Part shown: positions 6,450-14,499 of the stretch, one piece after another | Position numbering within the stretch: position 1 is the stretch's first letter | Layout: each line of letters begins with the position of its first letter | Assembly: GCA_946479395.1 (NCBI GenBank) | Contig: CAMLFV010000029.1 | Location: 1 to 17,640, forward strand | Source of the DNA: an uncultured Flavobacterium sp. | Lineage (GTDB): Bacteria > Bacteroidota > Bacteroidia > Flavobacteriales > Flavobacteriaceae | Direction of reading: 5' to 3' | DNA length: 17,640 bases | Translations under genes and position numbers: made by a program | Notes under the pieces: generated by a model | The model's database searches: none | The model's input: only the letters and a program-made list of their open reading frames with translations | What the model was told of the DNA's origin: nothing

Positions 6450-6935
6450 CTATTTCCCAGCTTTCAATACTAAATTATCAATGTAAACCGCTTGATGTAT
6501 TCCGTTTAAAAGAACTTTAAAACCTAAATGAGCATCATTTTTCAAATTAATCGTATAAGTTTTTTTAGTACCTGTAATTGCCGATGGTTTTGAAATAGAC
6601 ACATACGATTTAGCATCAGAAACAGAACCGATAGAGAACAATTCTAAAGAAGCATCGCCAGAGTTTTTAGAAATATCAAGCGTTAATTTATAAGTTCCCG
6701 CTTTCATTTTAGGTGTTGATAAAATCATTCTTTCGCCAGAACTCATCATAGAATAAAAAGTAACTTTACCTTCGCTGCTGTAAAGCATTGATTTACCTGA
6801 TTCTGCATTCCAACATTTATCGATTTTTTTCCAAGAATCGAAATTTTCATTAATACTGGTTACTGTTGTACATTGGGCAGTTGAAGTGATTACACTACTA
6901 AAAACTAATAACCCTGTTAAAGCTATTTTTTTCAT
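6450..6935 (-). CDS. Small secreted protein, putative jelly-roll/adhesin-like domain
   Basis: This is a protein of 161 residues with a clear signal peptide (KK, then LTGLLVFSSVI, then STAQ), probably cleaved by signal peptidase I near residue 20. The mature part has ENFDSWKKIDKCWNAE (30-45) and ends near YIDNLVLKAGK. The pairing of an early FDS...CW motif with a late YIDN strand recalls the beta-sandwich domains of Bacteroidota cleaved adhesins (choice-of-anchor J type). Cys22 and Cys41 could form a disulfide. Unlike most such proteins it is a single short domain with no visible type IX secretion tail, so it probably stays in the periplasm or is released by another route. It stands alone, divergent from the export operon, with its own terminator. 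Function unknown. Confidence 0.78.
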   Translation of the reverse strand: MKKIALTGLLVFSSVITSTAQCTTVTSINENFDSWKKIDKCWNAESGKSMLYSSEGKVTFYSMMSSGERMILSTPKMKAGTYKLTLDISKNSGDASLELFSIGSVSDAKSYVSISKPSAITGTKKTYTINLKNDAHLGFKVLLNGIHQAVYIDNLVLKAGK

Positions 6936-7143
6936 ATTTTAATTTAGATTGAATACAAATAATGTGTAAATATACTTATAAAATCATAATAGAAAAAAAT
7001 CATAACAATTAATTATTTTTAATTTCTTATTGAAATATGAATGTAATGCACACATGTTATATCCCTACCACCTTTATGCTATTAACTGATTAATTTTAAA
7101 GCAATTTTTCTTATCTTGTCACTAGAATTATAGCAACTAATAT
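6936..7143. promoter_or_regulatory. Divergent promoter region, elements not resolved
   Basis: This 208-nt spacer lies between the start of the secreted-protein gene and the start of the export operon, so it must hold promoters for both. It is very AT-rich. I find no exact TAnnTTTG box on either strand. The nearest plus-strand string is TATCTTG (around 7113), one base short of the consensus. No clear operator palindrome is present. Confidence 0.3.
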
Positions 7144-7845
7144 ATGTATAATACGATTGTTGAGGTTAAAAACGTAAGTAAAACATATCTTTCCGGTGAC
7201 ACTACCGTTGTTGCTTTACAACCAACAACAGTAAGCTTTAATAAAGGAGAACTTACCTTAATTATGGGACCATCGGGTTCGGGAAAAACAACATTATTAT
7301 CTTTAGTTGGGTGCATTATTTATCCCACAGAAGGGGATGTTATTTTAAATGAAACTAATGTTACTAAATTATCAGAAAAAGAACTTGCAAACATTCGGTT
7401 AAACACCGTGGGCTTTGTTTTTCAACATTTTAATTTACTAGAACCTTTAACCGCTTTAGAAAATGTTATGCAACCTATGTTGCTACAAAACACACCAATA
7501 TCCCAAGCAAAAGATCGCGCTTTAAAAGCACTAGAAAAAGTTAATTTACTGGATCGTAAAGACAATCTTCCAAAAAAATTAAGTGGGGGTCAAAAGCAAC
7601 GAGTGGCCATTGCAAGAGCTTTGGTAACAAGTCCGGACATTGTTTTGTGTGATGAGCCAACCGCATCGCTCGATGCCAAAAGTGGTGCCGTAATTATGGA
7701 AGAACTAAAAGAACTATCAAGACAAAAAAAAGCAGTTATCATAGTAACTCACGATTTACGACTTCGCAAATTTGCCGACCGCGTGATTTATGTAGAAGAA
7801 GGAAACGTATCTAATGAAATTTCAAATGAAGAAGATTATAAATAG
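7144..7845 (+). CDS. ABC transporter ATP-binding protein, DevA/MacB type
   Basis: This is the cytoplasmic ATPase of a tripartite export system, with 233 residues and all the ABC motifs: Walker A GPSGSGKTT (42-50), Q-loop Gln94, signature LSGGQ (146-150), Walker B IVLCDE (166-171) and H-loop His203. It belongs to the MacB/LolD/DevA branch, in which the ATPase powers shape changes of an FtsX-like permease (mechanotransmission) and does not move substrate through the membrane itself. The order ATPase, adaptor, permease, TolC and the DevC-like permease make DevBCA the closest described type. It is the first gene of the unit, and its end overlaps the adaptor gene by 20 nt, which implies translational coupling. 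Substrate not predictable. Confidence 0.93.
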   Translation: MYNTIVEVKNVSKTYLSGDTTVVALQPTTVSFNKGELTLIMGPSGSGKTTLLSLVGCIIYPTEGDVILNETNVTKLSEKELANIRLNTVGFVFQHFNLLEPLTALENVMQPMLLQNTPISQAKDRALKALEKVNLLDRKDNLPKKLSGGQKQRVAIARALVTSPDIVLCDEPTASLDAKSGAVIMEELKELSRQKKAVIIVTHDLRLRKFADRVIYVEEGNVSNEISNEEDYK

Positions 7846-8755
7846 TCTGCTTTTAGCAACCCTGCTTTTAGCTGCCTGCGGAAAAGACAAAGAAAAACAA
7901 ATTACACCTGTAACTGCAGAACAAATAACATCTTTTGTAGGTATAGGAAAAGTAATGCCCGAAGCTGGAATTTTAAACCTAACTGTGGATGAAGCAGCAA
8001 AAGTTACCAGACTTTACAAAAAATTAGGCGACACCATTGAAAAGGGTACTGTACTATTTGAAACCGAAGCTGTAACACAACAGTTACAATTAGAACAAGC
8101 AACTGCAAGCTACAATGCTACCGAAGCCAATAAAGGAATTAACGCTGCAGAGATTAAACAAGCGCAATTAAAACTCGCAGAATTAAAAAATCAATACCAA
8201 ACAAGCCAGCGATTATATAACCAGAAAGCAGAAACAAAACAAAAACTTATTGTTGATAGTTTGGCGTATTTGCAACAACAGCAAATGGTTAAACAATTAC
8301 AAGAAAAAAAAGTTGCTGAAAACGCGCGCTTAAAAGAGCAAAACATACAAGTAAAAGCTGCTAAAATTGATTTAGCAAGTAAAAAATTCACTGCTGCTCA
8401 AGATGGTATTTTAACTGTTTTTGATGTTCAAGTTGGTGAGCTTTTACAACCAAATGTATCTTTTGGAGAACTAGCATCGAATTCTGAATTGATAATTGAA
8501 GCAGAAATAGATGAATTTTATGCCATTGAGTTAAAGAAAAATCAAAAGGTAGAAATTACATTAGTTGGTCAAACCAGTGTTATTGCTAAAGGTTCGGTTT
8601 CATTTATAGGCTTGGGTTTACAAAACAAATCAATTTTATACGAAACTATTGGCGAGGCTAATGACCGCAGAGTGCGTAGATTTAACGTTCGCATAACAGA
8701 AGGCGCAGATAAACTGTTGATTAATCAAAAAGTAGAATGTAAACTTTTGAAATAA
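7826..8755 (+). CDS. Periplasmic adaptor (membrane fusion) lipoprotein, HlyD/DevB family
   Basis: Links the inner-membrane permease to the outer-membrane channel. I chose the ATG at 7826, which gives a standard lipoprotein signal MKKIINSLLLATLLLAAC with the lipobox LAAC and Cys18 as lipid site. An ATG at 7814 would add MKFQ before the positive charges. The mature chain shows a lipoyl-like half motif (AKVTRLYKKLGDTIEKGTVL), then a long Gln/Lys/Glu/Ala-rich helical hairpin (about residues 80-190), the returning half motif (AAQDGILTVFDVQVGELL) and a beta-barrel part. With 309 residues it is short for the family (commonly 370-400). Its stop codon overlaps the permease start (TAATG). Confidence 0.9.
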   Translation: MKKIINSLLLATLLLAACGKDKEKQITPVTAEQITSFVGIGKVMPEAGILNLTVDEAAKVTRLYKKLGDTIEKGTVLFETEAVTQQLQLEQATASYNATEANKGINAAEIKQAQLKLAELKNQYQTSQRLYNQKAETKQKLIVDSLAYLQQQQMVKQLQEKKVAENARLKEQNIQVKAAKIDLASKKFTAAQDGILTVFDVQVGELLQPNVSFGELASNSELIIEAEIDEFYAIELKKNQKVEITLVGQTSVIAKGSVSFIGLGLQNKSILYETIGEANDRRVRRFNVRITEGADKLLINQKVECKLLK

Positions 8756-9888
8756 TGTGGAAATTAGCCTGGAAATTTATTAAGTACGATCGCGCCAAAT
8801 CTGTAGGAATAATAACAGCCATTGTTATTAGTATCTTTTTAATTGGACAACAAGTAGGTTTGCTGTTATTTTTAATGGGATTAATGGGCAATTTAGTAGG
8901 CAACGCAAATGTAAACGAAAAAGACATTTGGGTTATAGAATCGCAAACTGCCAATGCCAATACCTTAAATAAAATTGACCAACGTTATGTACAGCAATTA
9001 AAATCGATTCCCGGCGTTGCACAAACATACGGAGTAGTTATTGCAAGTGGTGAAGCACGTTTTTTAGACGGAAACACAGCAGGCGTAACTATTATTGGTA
9101 GCGATGCGCCACATTTTGTTATTGGTCCCAATGCTTCACGTATTTCAGAAGGATCTGTTACAGATTTAAATTTACCCGAAGCTGTTTCGGCAGAATTTTA
9201 CAACGCCAAATCATGGAATACAGATTTGTATTTGAACAAGCCTATTGAAATTAACGGAAAAAGCGCACAGATAAAGGTAATCACAAAAAATGCGCAGGCT
9301 TTTGGTGGTAATTATATGTATACAAACGCGGCAAATGCTCGTTTCTTTGGAAATGTTCCAGCTTATCAAATAAGTTTAATTTCAATAAAGTTAAATGACA
9401 CAGCAGATAAGGAAACGGTTATTGCGCAAATAAACCAGTTGTATCCTAATTTAAGAGCTTGGGATGCAAAAAAACTTCAAAATTCTACGGTTAAAGAAAT
9501 TTTAGTATCATCGAACATGGGAATGAGTTTTGGTACGTTGGTTGTATTTGCCATGATATCGGGTTTTTTTATAATTGGCTTAACCTTGTATTCATCGGCA
9601 TTAGATCGCGTGAAAGATTACGGAACCTTAAAAGCCATTGGTGCAAATAACAAGTATGTAAACAAACTACTAATTATGCAGGCGTTTATGTACGCAATTA
9701 TTGGTTTTTCTATAGCCTTTCTATTGTTGTTTGGTTTTGCCCAAGGAGTTAAAAACAGTGGTTTAGATATTAATTTTAGTTTTGGTTTTGTTAGTTTCTT
9801 GTTAGGAATTACGTTATTTATTTCGGTGGGAGGATCGTTATTTGCTGTTAGAAAAATATCAAAATTAGAACCTGCATCGGTATTTTAA
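8755..9888 (+). CDS. ABC transporter permease, FtsX/DevC-like
   Basis: This is the inner-membrane subunit of the export system, with 377 residues. One transmembrane helix near the N-terminus (about 18-48) is followed by a large periplasmic domain (about 50-245) of MacB core type, then three helices near the C-terminus (about 257-282, 305-330, 342-365). The cytoplasmic loop SALDRVKDYGTLKAIGA is the family hallmark for contact with the ATPase and is very like DevC proteins. Proteins of this topology work as dimers with an adaptor and TolC. The start codon shares one base with the adaptor stop, and the TolC-like gene follows 3 nt after its stop, so all four proteins are made from one message. 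Substrate unknown. Confidence 0.92.
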   Translation: MWKLAWKFIKYDRAKSVGIITAIVISIFLIGQQVGLLLFLMGLMGNLVGNANVNEKDIWVIESQTANANTLNKIDQRYVQQLKSIPGVAQTYGVVIASGEARFLDGNTAGVTIIGSDAPHFVIGPNASRISEGSVTDLNLPEAVSAEFYNAKSWNTDLYLNKPIEINGKSAQIKVITKNAQAFGGNYMYTNAANARFFGNVPAYQISLISIKLNDTADKETVIAQINQLYPNLRAWDAKKLQNSTVKEILVSSNMGMSFGTLVVFAMISGFFIIGLTLYSSALDRVKDYGTLKAIGANNKYVNKLLIMQAFMYAIIGFSIAFLLLFGFAQGVKNSGLDINFSFGFVSFLLGITLFISVGGSLFAVRKISKLEPASVF

Positions 9889-9891
9889 ATT

Positions 9892-11154
9892 ATGAAGAAA
9901 TTATTTATCAGTTTATTTTTATTTGGATGTTCCTTTGGATACGGACAAGATTTATCGTTACAAGATGCCTTGTTACAAGCAAAATCATATAAAAAAGAAC
10001 AAGGGTTGTTAGAAGTTCAAATTCAAGAAATTCAACAAAAAATCAATAAAAGAAAACAACTTCCTTTGCTTACAGGTGAAGGAAATTTACAACGCAATTT
10101 AATTATTCCTGTTACACCCGTGCCGTCTATAGCTTTTGATCCAAATGCACAATCAGGTGAAATTACTCCATTAAAATTTGCTACAGATTGGTCTGCAAAA
10201 GCGGGATTACAGGTATCTTGGGATGTTTTTAATCCACAGAAAAAATGGATGAACAAACAAACCGATATCCAATACGAAAAAGCTAAGTTAAACGCTGCCT
10301 TAAATGATGAAAATCTTGAGAAAGAAGTTATTGATTTATATGCGCAAGCTTATTTAGCACAACAGCAGTTTGATATTGCTTTATTAAAAGAAACCGATTA
10401 TGCTGAAGTTTTAAATGTAATTGCAAAACGTGTAGAAGCTGGAAGAGCATCTGAATTTGATAAAAACAACGCCTTAAAAACATTTTACGAAATACAAATG
10501 AATCGCAAAGAGGCACAAATTGTTTTGCAGAATAAATATATAGGTCTAATGAATTATTTAAACGTTTCCCAATATGATGCATTTACAACAACGATTGATG
10601 ATATTTTAAAATCGGCATTAGATAAAAATTCTGATTTAGAACAACAACTTTTGTTATGGGATGTTCGGTTGAATGAGGAAGAAATGAACTTTAATAAAAA
10701 ATCGTACTTACCTACCCTAACTTTAAACGCATATTACGGCGCACAATTTTATGACAATGATTTACGATTATTTAAAACCGATAATTGGTTTGGAAACAGT
10801 TATGTAAGTTTAGGTATTAAGATTCCGATATCACAATGGTTAGAAAAATCGGGTGAACAAAAAAAATTGACTTTGCAAAACCAATTGGTAACTGCAAAAC
10901 TAAACGAACAAGTGCAAAACGATACGCAATTTAGTTCACAACGTATGAATGATGTAGCTTTATTAAAAGAAAAAATAAAGCAGCAAGAAGAAATTATTAA
11001 ATTAACTGCAGCAAATCTTAAAATTGTAAAAACACAATTTAATGAAGGAACTATTTTAATTACCGAATACAATAAAGAAATCCAAAATACACAAGACGCT
11101 TATAAAAAGCTATGGCAAAACCAGTATGATTTGGTTTCTAAAATAATTGAATAA
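9892..11154 (+). CDS. TolC-family outer membrane efflux protein
   Basis: This is the outer-membrane channel of the export system, with 420 residues. The signal peptide is KKLFISLFLFGCSFGYGQ, probably cut before QDL; LFGC could also be read as a poor lipobox. The mature protein starts with the usual LSLQDALLQA and has two repeats of long amphipathic helices divided by short beta-strand segments (around SAKAGLQVSWDVFNP and YVSLGIKIPISQWLE), as in TolC/OEP proteins. The stretch FNEGTILITEYNKEIQNTQD near the C-terminus is typical of the family. It is the last gene of the unit and is convergent with the cupin gene. I see no convincing terminator in the 74 nt between them. Confidence 0.93.
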   Translation: MKKLFISLFLFGCSFGYGQDLSLQDALLQAKSYKKEQGLLEVQIQEIQQKINKRKQLPLLTGEGNLQRNLIIPVTPVPSIAFDPNAQSGEITPLKFATDWSAKAGLQVSWDVFNPQKKWMNKQTDIQYEKAKLNAALNDENLEKEVIDLYAQAYLAQQQFDIALLKETDYAEVLNVIAKRVEAGRASEFDKNNALKTFYEIQMNRKEAQIVLQNKYIGLMNYLNVSQYDAFTTTIDDILKSALDKNSDLEQQLLLWDVRLNEEEMNFNKKSYLPTLTLNAYYGAQFYDNDLRLFKTDNWFGNSYVSLGIKIPISQWLEKSGEQKKLTLQNQLVTAKLNEQVQNDTQFSSQRMNDVALLKEKIKQQEEIIKLTAANLKIVKTQFNEGTILITEYNKEIQNTQDAYKKLWQNQYDLVSKIIE

Positions 11155-11228
11155 GGCACTATCGCGACACATATCATTATAAACAGCAACTTTTAAACCC
11201 TGCTATAAACCATAGAAGATATTGATGA

Positions 11229-11630
11229 TTATTTTATTAAAAGTAATTGACTGTCATCTACCCCTTTAACCCAATGTTTAACATGAGGTTCAATCTTTTG
11301 AAAACCGCCTGTTTCCAAAACAGTTTGGAAACCTTTTTCATCTTCATACGTTACTTTTCCGGTTACACATACCAAGATCGCAGGTGTATTGGTGGTATGT
11401 TCAGGTAATAAGCCGTCTTTTTTTAGATACAAGCTGCGTGTTACACCTTCTTCGCCCTTAAACAATATTTTCACAGACAAGGCTTTATCACCAGTATGTA
11501 GTCCATTCAAATGGTTTATTTCTTCCATAACTTTAACATTAGTGTTCAACATATTATTTACTTGTGCACAACCGCTGTAAGTAATGCCAAAAAAGACAAT
11601 AAAGCTGCACAATTTTATGGTTTTTTTCAT
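11229..11630 (-). CDS. Cupin-domain lipoprotein, function unknown
   Basis: This is a small exported protein of 133 residues. The signal peptide ends SGC-AQ, so Cys21 is a likely lipid anchor (lipobox YSGC, acceptable in Bacteroidota). The remainder is one cupin barrel: strands around SVKILFKGEEGVTRSLYLKK, then LPEHTTNTPAILVCVTGKV and GGFQKIEPHVKHWVKG. The first cupin motif keeps only one His (EHTT where HxH is usual) and lacks the Glu; the second keeps PHVKH. Metal binding may be weak or use other ligands. It may bind a small molecule or be a periplasmic enzyme; the sequence does not decide. It appears to be a single gene with its own -7 box. Confidence 0.82.
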   Translation of the reverse strand: MKKTIKLCSFIVFFGITYSGCAQVNNMLNTNVKVMEEINHLNGLHTGDKALSVKILFKGEEGVTRSLYLKKDGLLPEHTTNTPAILVCVTGKVTYEDEKGFQTVLETGGFQKIEPHVKHWVKGVDDSQLLLIK

Positions 11631-11647
11631 GAATTAATTGCTAATTA

Positions 11648-11655
11648 CAAATATA
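11648..11655 (-). promoter_or_regulatory. Promoter -7 box of the cupin gene (TATATTTG)
   Basis: The octamer on the minus strand fits TAnnTTTG exactly and lies 17 nt before the cupin ATG. No good -33 element is seen upstream. In such AT-rich DNA a chance match is possible. Confidence 0.4.
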
Positions 11656-11758
11656 GCAAATAAATTATGCTGAAAATTAAAGAACAACGTTAATTGACAA
11701 AAAAGACAGAATGGCATTACAACTTAATTTCAGGCACTTAAACATAATTCCTACTCAA

Positions 11759-12532
11759 TTATTTATTTTGCTTAATTTTCGGATGCTTTATCATACTGCC
11801 TACATACACAAACAAATCAGGAAAATGCTGTTTAAAAAGAGCTTCTTTTTCAAAAAACAATTCAATTAAAACTGAAACCAACTCTAACCGGTCTGTAAAA
11901 GCATAATCGCGTATAAACCCCATCTGAACAGCTCGATTTTTATTTTTAGGTACTTCCATCCATTCCTGAATTAAGCGAAATCCTTTTTTAAAACGATCTG
12001 CATCAGGGTGCTTTGCGTACGTTTGTAACATTTCAAAACACAGCGCATGCGTAAACTCATGCAAGGCTACATCTTTACCATCATTATTAAAATGAATATC
12101 GTGTTCAAACTCATCTAATGCCAACATAACTGCATTCAACTTTGGGTTAAAATGCCCGGTATGGGTTTGATCTAAATGCGGAAAATATTGTGCTGTGGGG
12201 TACACAACAATTTTATCAAAGGTGTTGATTAAATAATTTTTATAACCCAAAGTAAGCTTTATGTAACTTGCTGCAACGGTAACTTTTTGTGCGTTGGTTA
12301 ACGGCGCGTTTTCTTTAACTACAAATTCGTACTGATTTAAAAAATTTAAAATACGCTTGCTGAAATTAAGCTTAAACTTATGGGGTAGCTGATTAAAAAC
12401 AGGAAAAACCTTTGTAATATCACCTGCAAACTGATATATAACCTGTTCGGGAGTAAGTTTTAAATTAAAATTTCCTTTAGGTGTATTTAATCGATAGCGA
12501 TCATAAAACAATCTTGAGCCTGTGAAAAACAT
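11759..12532 (-). CDS. mtfA: MtfA-like zinc metallopeptidase (M90 family)
   Basis: This is a soluble protein of 257 residues related to MtfA (DgsA anti-repressor), a cytosolic zinc peptidase that in E. coli binds the glucose repressor Mlc. The zinc motif HEFTH is at 158-162, with Glu159 as catalytic base. The third ligand is probably Glu217 in DRLELVSVLIELFF, which aligns with DPAECFAVLSEYFF of E. coli MtfA. The N-terminal part (LPHKFKLNFSKRILNFL) is also typical. Bacteroidota generally lack Mlc, so the regulatory partner known from E. coli is unlikely here and the natural substrate is open. It begins at an ATG (12532). It lies 134 nt after the end of the thiamine operon, on the same strand, with an inverted repeat between. 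Confidence 0.85.
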   Translation of the reverse strand: MFFTGSRLFYDRYRLNTPKGNFNLKLTPEQVIYQFAGDITKVFPVFNQLPHKFKLNFSKRILNFLNQYEFVVKENAPLTNAQKVTVAASYIKLTLGYKNYLINTFDKIVVYPTAQYFPHLDQTHTGHFNPKLNAVMLALDEFEHDIHFNNDGKDVALHEFTHALCFEMLQTYAKHPDADRFKKGFRLIQEWMEVPKNKNRAVQMGFIRDYAFTDRLELVSVLIELFFEKEALFKQHFPDLFVYVGSMIKHPKIKQNK

Positions 12533-12581
12533 ATTTTTTTGTTTAAGATAGTGAAAAGGCGGAAATAAATTAAAAATATCC

Positions 12582-12610
12582 TAACAAATTACAAGTCGAA
12601 CCATTTGTTA
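12582..12610. repeat. 8-bp inverted repeat upstream of the mtfA-like gene
   Basis: TAACAAAT (12582-12589) and ATTTGTTA (12603-12610) are perfectly complementary, 13 nt apart, and lie 50-78 nt before the mtfA-like ATG. It could be an operator or a weak hairpin at the end of the thi transcript; no T-run follows it. A near -7 box (TAATTTG) lies within the left part on the minus strand. Confidence 0.35.
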
Positions 12611-12666
12611 AGTATGCTGTTTTATTATAACCAGTTTTAATGCATTTATAGGGCAAAGACTTTACA

Positions 12667-13371
12667 TTAAAAATCAACCTTATTAAACGTCCAATGCTTA
12701 GTATCTATCAATAACAATTCATTCCTCATTACATCCATATCACAGATAATCTGTAGTGTTTGCATCGCCATTATACTGCCGACAATTCCTGGTAAAGGAC
12801 CTAAAACTCCCAGACTATCACAGTCAGGGAGATTTTCTCGATTAGGAGGTTCGGGGAAGAGATCCCGTAAGTTTTTACTGCCTTGGTGGTTGAATACCGC
12901 TACTTGTCCTTCAAAGGCTAGAATACTGCCGTATACCAATGTTTTGCCAAGCTCCACACAGGCATCATTTACCAAATATCGGGTTGTAAAATTATCAGAA
13001 CCATCAATAATAATATCGTAAGGATGGATGATTTGACGTACATTTTCATGCGTGACTTTTTCTTTTATCGGAATAAAATGCACATCGCTATTTAATGCGG
13101 AAACAAACTCCAAAGCACTTTCCACTTTCAGTTTACCGATATTGTTTTCTTGATGTATCACCTGACGGTTGAGGTTATGGGTTTCCAAAACATCAAAATC
13201 AGCAGCTGCTAAAGTGCCTACTCCCGCTGCTGCCAGATACTGAATCACCGGACTTCCCAATCCGCCTGCTCCAATGACCAAAACCTTTGCCGCCCTTATT
13301 TTTCGTTGCCCTTCCACACCGATTTCTTCGATAAAAATCTGTCGGCTGTAGCGTGTAAAATTGTCTTTCAT
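12667..13371 (-). CDS. thiF: ThiF/MoeB-type sulfur-carrier adenylyltransferase
   Basis: Activates the C-terminus of the sulfur carrier ThiS by adenylation so that it can accept sulfur for thiazole formation. The product has 234 residues from the ATG at 13371, which lies 5 nt past the thiH stop and opens MKDNFTRYSRQIFIEEIG. An in-frame codon at 13404 would add 11 residues and overlap thiH. Visible motifs are the nucleotide loop GAGGLGS (34-40), DGSDNF (123-128) and Cys184, at the position of the Cys of E. coli ThiF that bonds with ThiS. The four zinc-binding cysteines of E. coli ThiF (two CxxC pairs) are missing; only Cys138, Cys184 and Cys210 are present. It is the last gene of the thi operon. 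A MoeB role is possible, but the context favours ThiF. Confidence 0.9.
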   Translation of the reverse strand: MKDNFTRYSRQIFIEEIGVEGQRKIRAAKVLVIGAGGLGSPVIQYLAAAGVGTLAAADFDVLETHNLNRQVIHQENNIGKLKVESALEFVSALNSDVHFIPIKEKVTHENVRQIIHPYDIIIDGSDNFTTRYLVNDACVELGKTLVYGSILAFEGQVAVFNHQGSKNLRDLFPEPPNRENLPDCDSLGVLGPLPGIVGSIMAMQTLQIICDMDVMRNELLLIDTKHWTFNKVDF

Positions 13372-13376
13372 TTTCT

Positions 13377-14498
13377 TCAAGCATTTGAGTACACCGTTTC
13401 CCAATCTTTCATAATGGGATCATAGCCGGCTTCAATAATCAGATTACGAACGGTTTCCATACTGCGTTCATCGCTGGTTTCAAATTGCTCCAGCGATTGC
13501 TGATCCACCACATAACCGCCTGGATTGGTTTTGGATGCTGCACTCATCGAAGTGGCTCCTAAGGAAATAATATGATTTCGGAATTTTTCATTTTCCCGGG
13601 TCGATATAGAAATTTCCAAGTCTTCATTCCAAATACGATAAGCACAGATCAATTGCAGCAAATCGCGGTCTTCCATGATAAAATTGGGTTCTATAATTCC
13701 TTCTGCAGGTCGCAACCTTGGAAATGAAACGGAATACTTCGTTTGCCAATAGGTCTTCTGTAAATAATCGATATGCAAAGCATTGAAAAAGCTCTCTACC
13801 CGCCAATCTTCCAAACCCAATAATACGCCCAAACCTATTTTATGCATGCCTGCTTGTCCGATTCGATCAGGTGTATCTAAGCGAAATTCAAAATTAGATT
13901 TCTTTCCCTTGGGATGATAAGCTTTGTACACCTCCTGATGATAGGTTTCCTGATACACCAGAACGGTATGTACACCTGCCTCTTTTAATTCTTGATATTC
14001 TTCCAAAGAGAGTGGCTGCACTTCAATGGAAATATGGGTGAAATGCGGACGTAATAAAGTAATTGCGTTCTTAAAATAATCTACCCCTACGGTTCTGTTA
14101 GCTTCACCACTCACCAATAAAACGTGATTAACTCCCATAGTTTTTAGTGCCATCGCTTCAAGCATAATCTCGGCATTGGACAGCGTTTTACGTTTGATTT
14201 TATTGTCCAGACTAAAACCGCAATAGGTACAAATGTTCTGGCACTCGTTGCTCAGATATAACGGAGCGTACAACTGAATAGTTTTACCAAATCGCTTTTG
14301 AGTTAACTGTTGTGATAACTGAGCCATCTGTTCCAAATACGGTGCAGCTGCAGGCGATAACAAGATCAGAAAATCGTTTATTGTTCGTTTGTTTTTGGAC
14401 AAGACAAAGGCCACATCAGCTGCCGTGCTGGAATAGATTTTCTCCCTAACCTTTTCCCAATCGTACTGTTTAAAAAGCTGTTCAAATGAATCGTTCAT
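13377..14498 (-). CDS. thiH: 2-iminoacetate synthase (tyrosine lyase), radical SAM
   Basis: Cleaves tyrosine to 2-iminoacetate (dehydroglycine) and p-cresol, supplying the C-N unit of the thiazole in the anaerobic-type pathway. The product has 373 residues, the normal length. The radical SAM cluster motif CxxxCxxC is at Cys86, Cys90 and Cys93 (ECQNICTYCGF). It is followed by the SAM-binding barrel, including HVLLVSGE and the conserved HTVLVYQETYH. I chose the ATG at 14498, one base past the thiG stop (TGA-T-ATG); a TTG at 14507 would overlap thiG. The presence of thiH in place of a glycine oxidase (thiO) means that tyrosine is the precursor here. It works with ThiG downstream of ThiF/ThiS. 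Confidence 0.96.
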   Translation of the reverse strand: MNDSFEQLFKQYDWEKVREKIYSSTAADVAFVLSKNKRTINDFLILLSPAAAPYLEQMAQLSQQLTQKRFGKTIQLYAPLYLSNECQNICTYCGFSLDNKIKRKTLSNAEIMLEAMALKTMGVNHVLLVSGEANRTVGVDYFKNAITLLRPHFTHISIEVQPLSLEEYQELKEAGVHTVLVYQETYHQEVYKAYHPKGKKSNFEFRLDTPDRIGQAGMHKIGLGVLLGLEDWRVESFFNALHIDYLQKTYWQTKYSVSFPRLRPAEGIIEPNFIMEDRDLLQLICAYRIWNEDLEISISTRENEKFRNHIISLGATSMSAASKTNPGGYVVDQQSLEQFETSDERSMETVRNLIIEAGYDPIMKDWETVYSNA

Positions 14499-14499
14499 A

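Noticed and set aside
7081..7094. ATTAA-CTGA-TTAAT small palindrome before the export operon
   Set aside because: Five-base AT-only arms are expected by chance in such AT-rich DNA.
7144..11154. Calling the export unit macAB (macrolide efflux)
   Set aside because: The ATPase and permease are separate proteins and the permease loop is closest to DevC; MacB is a fusion of both. No evidence for a drug substrate.
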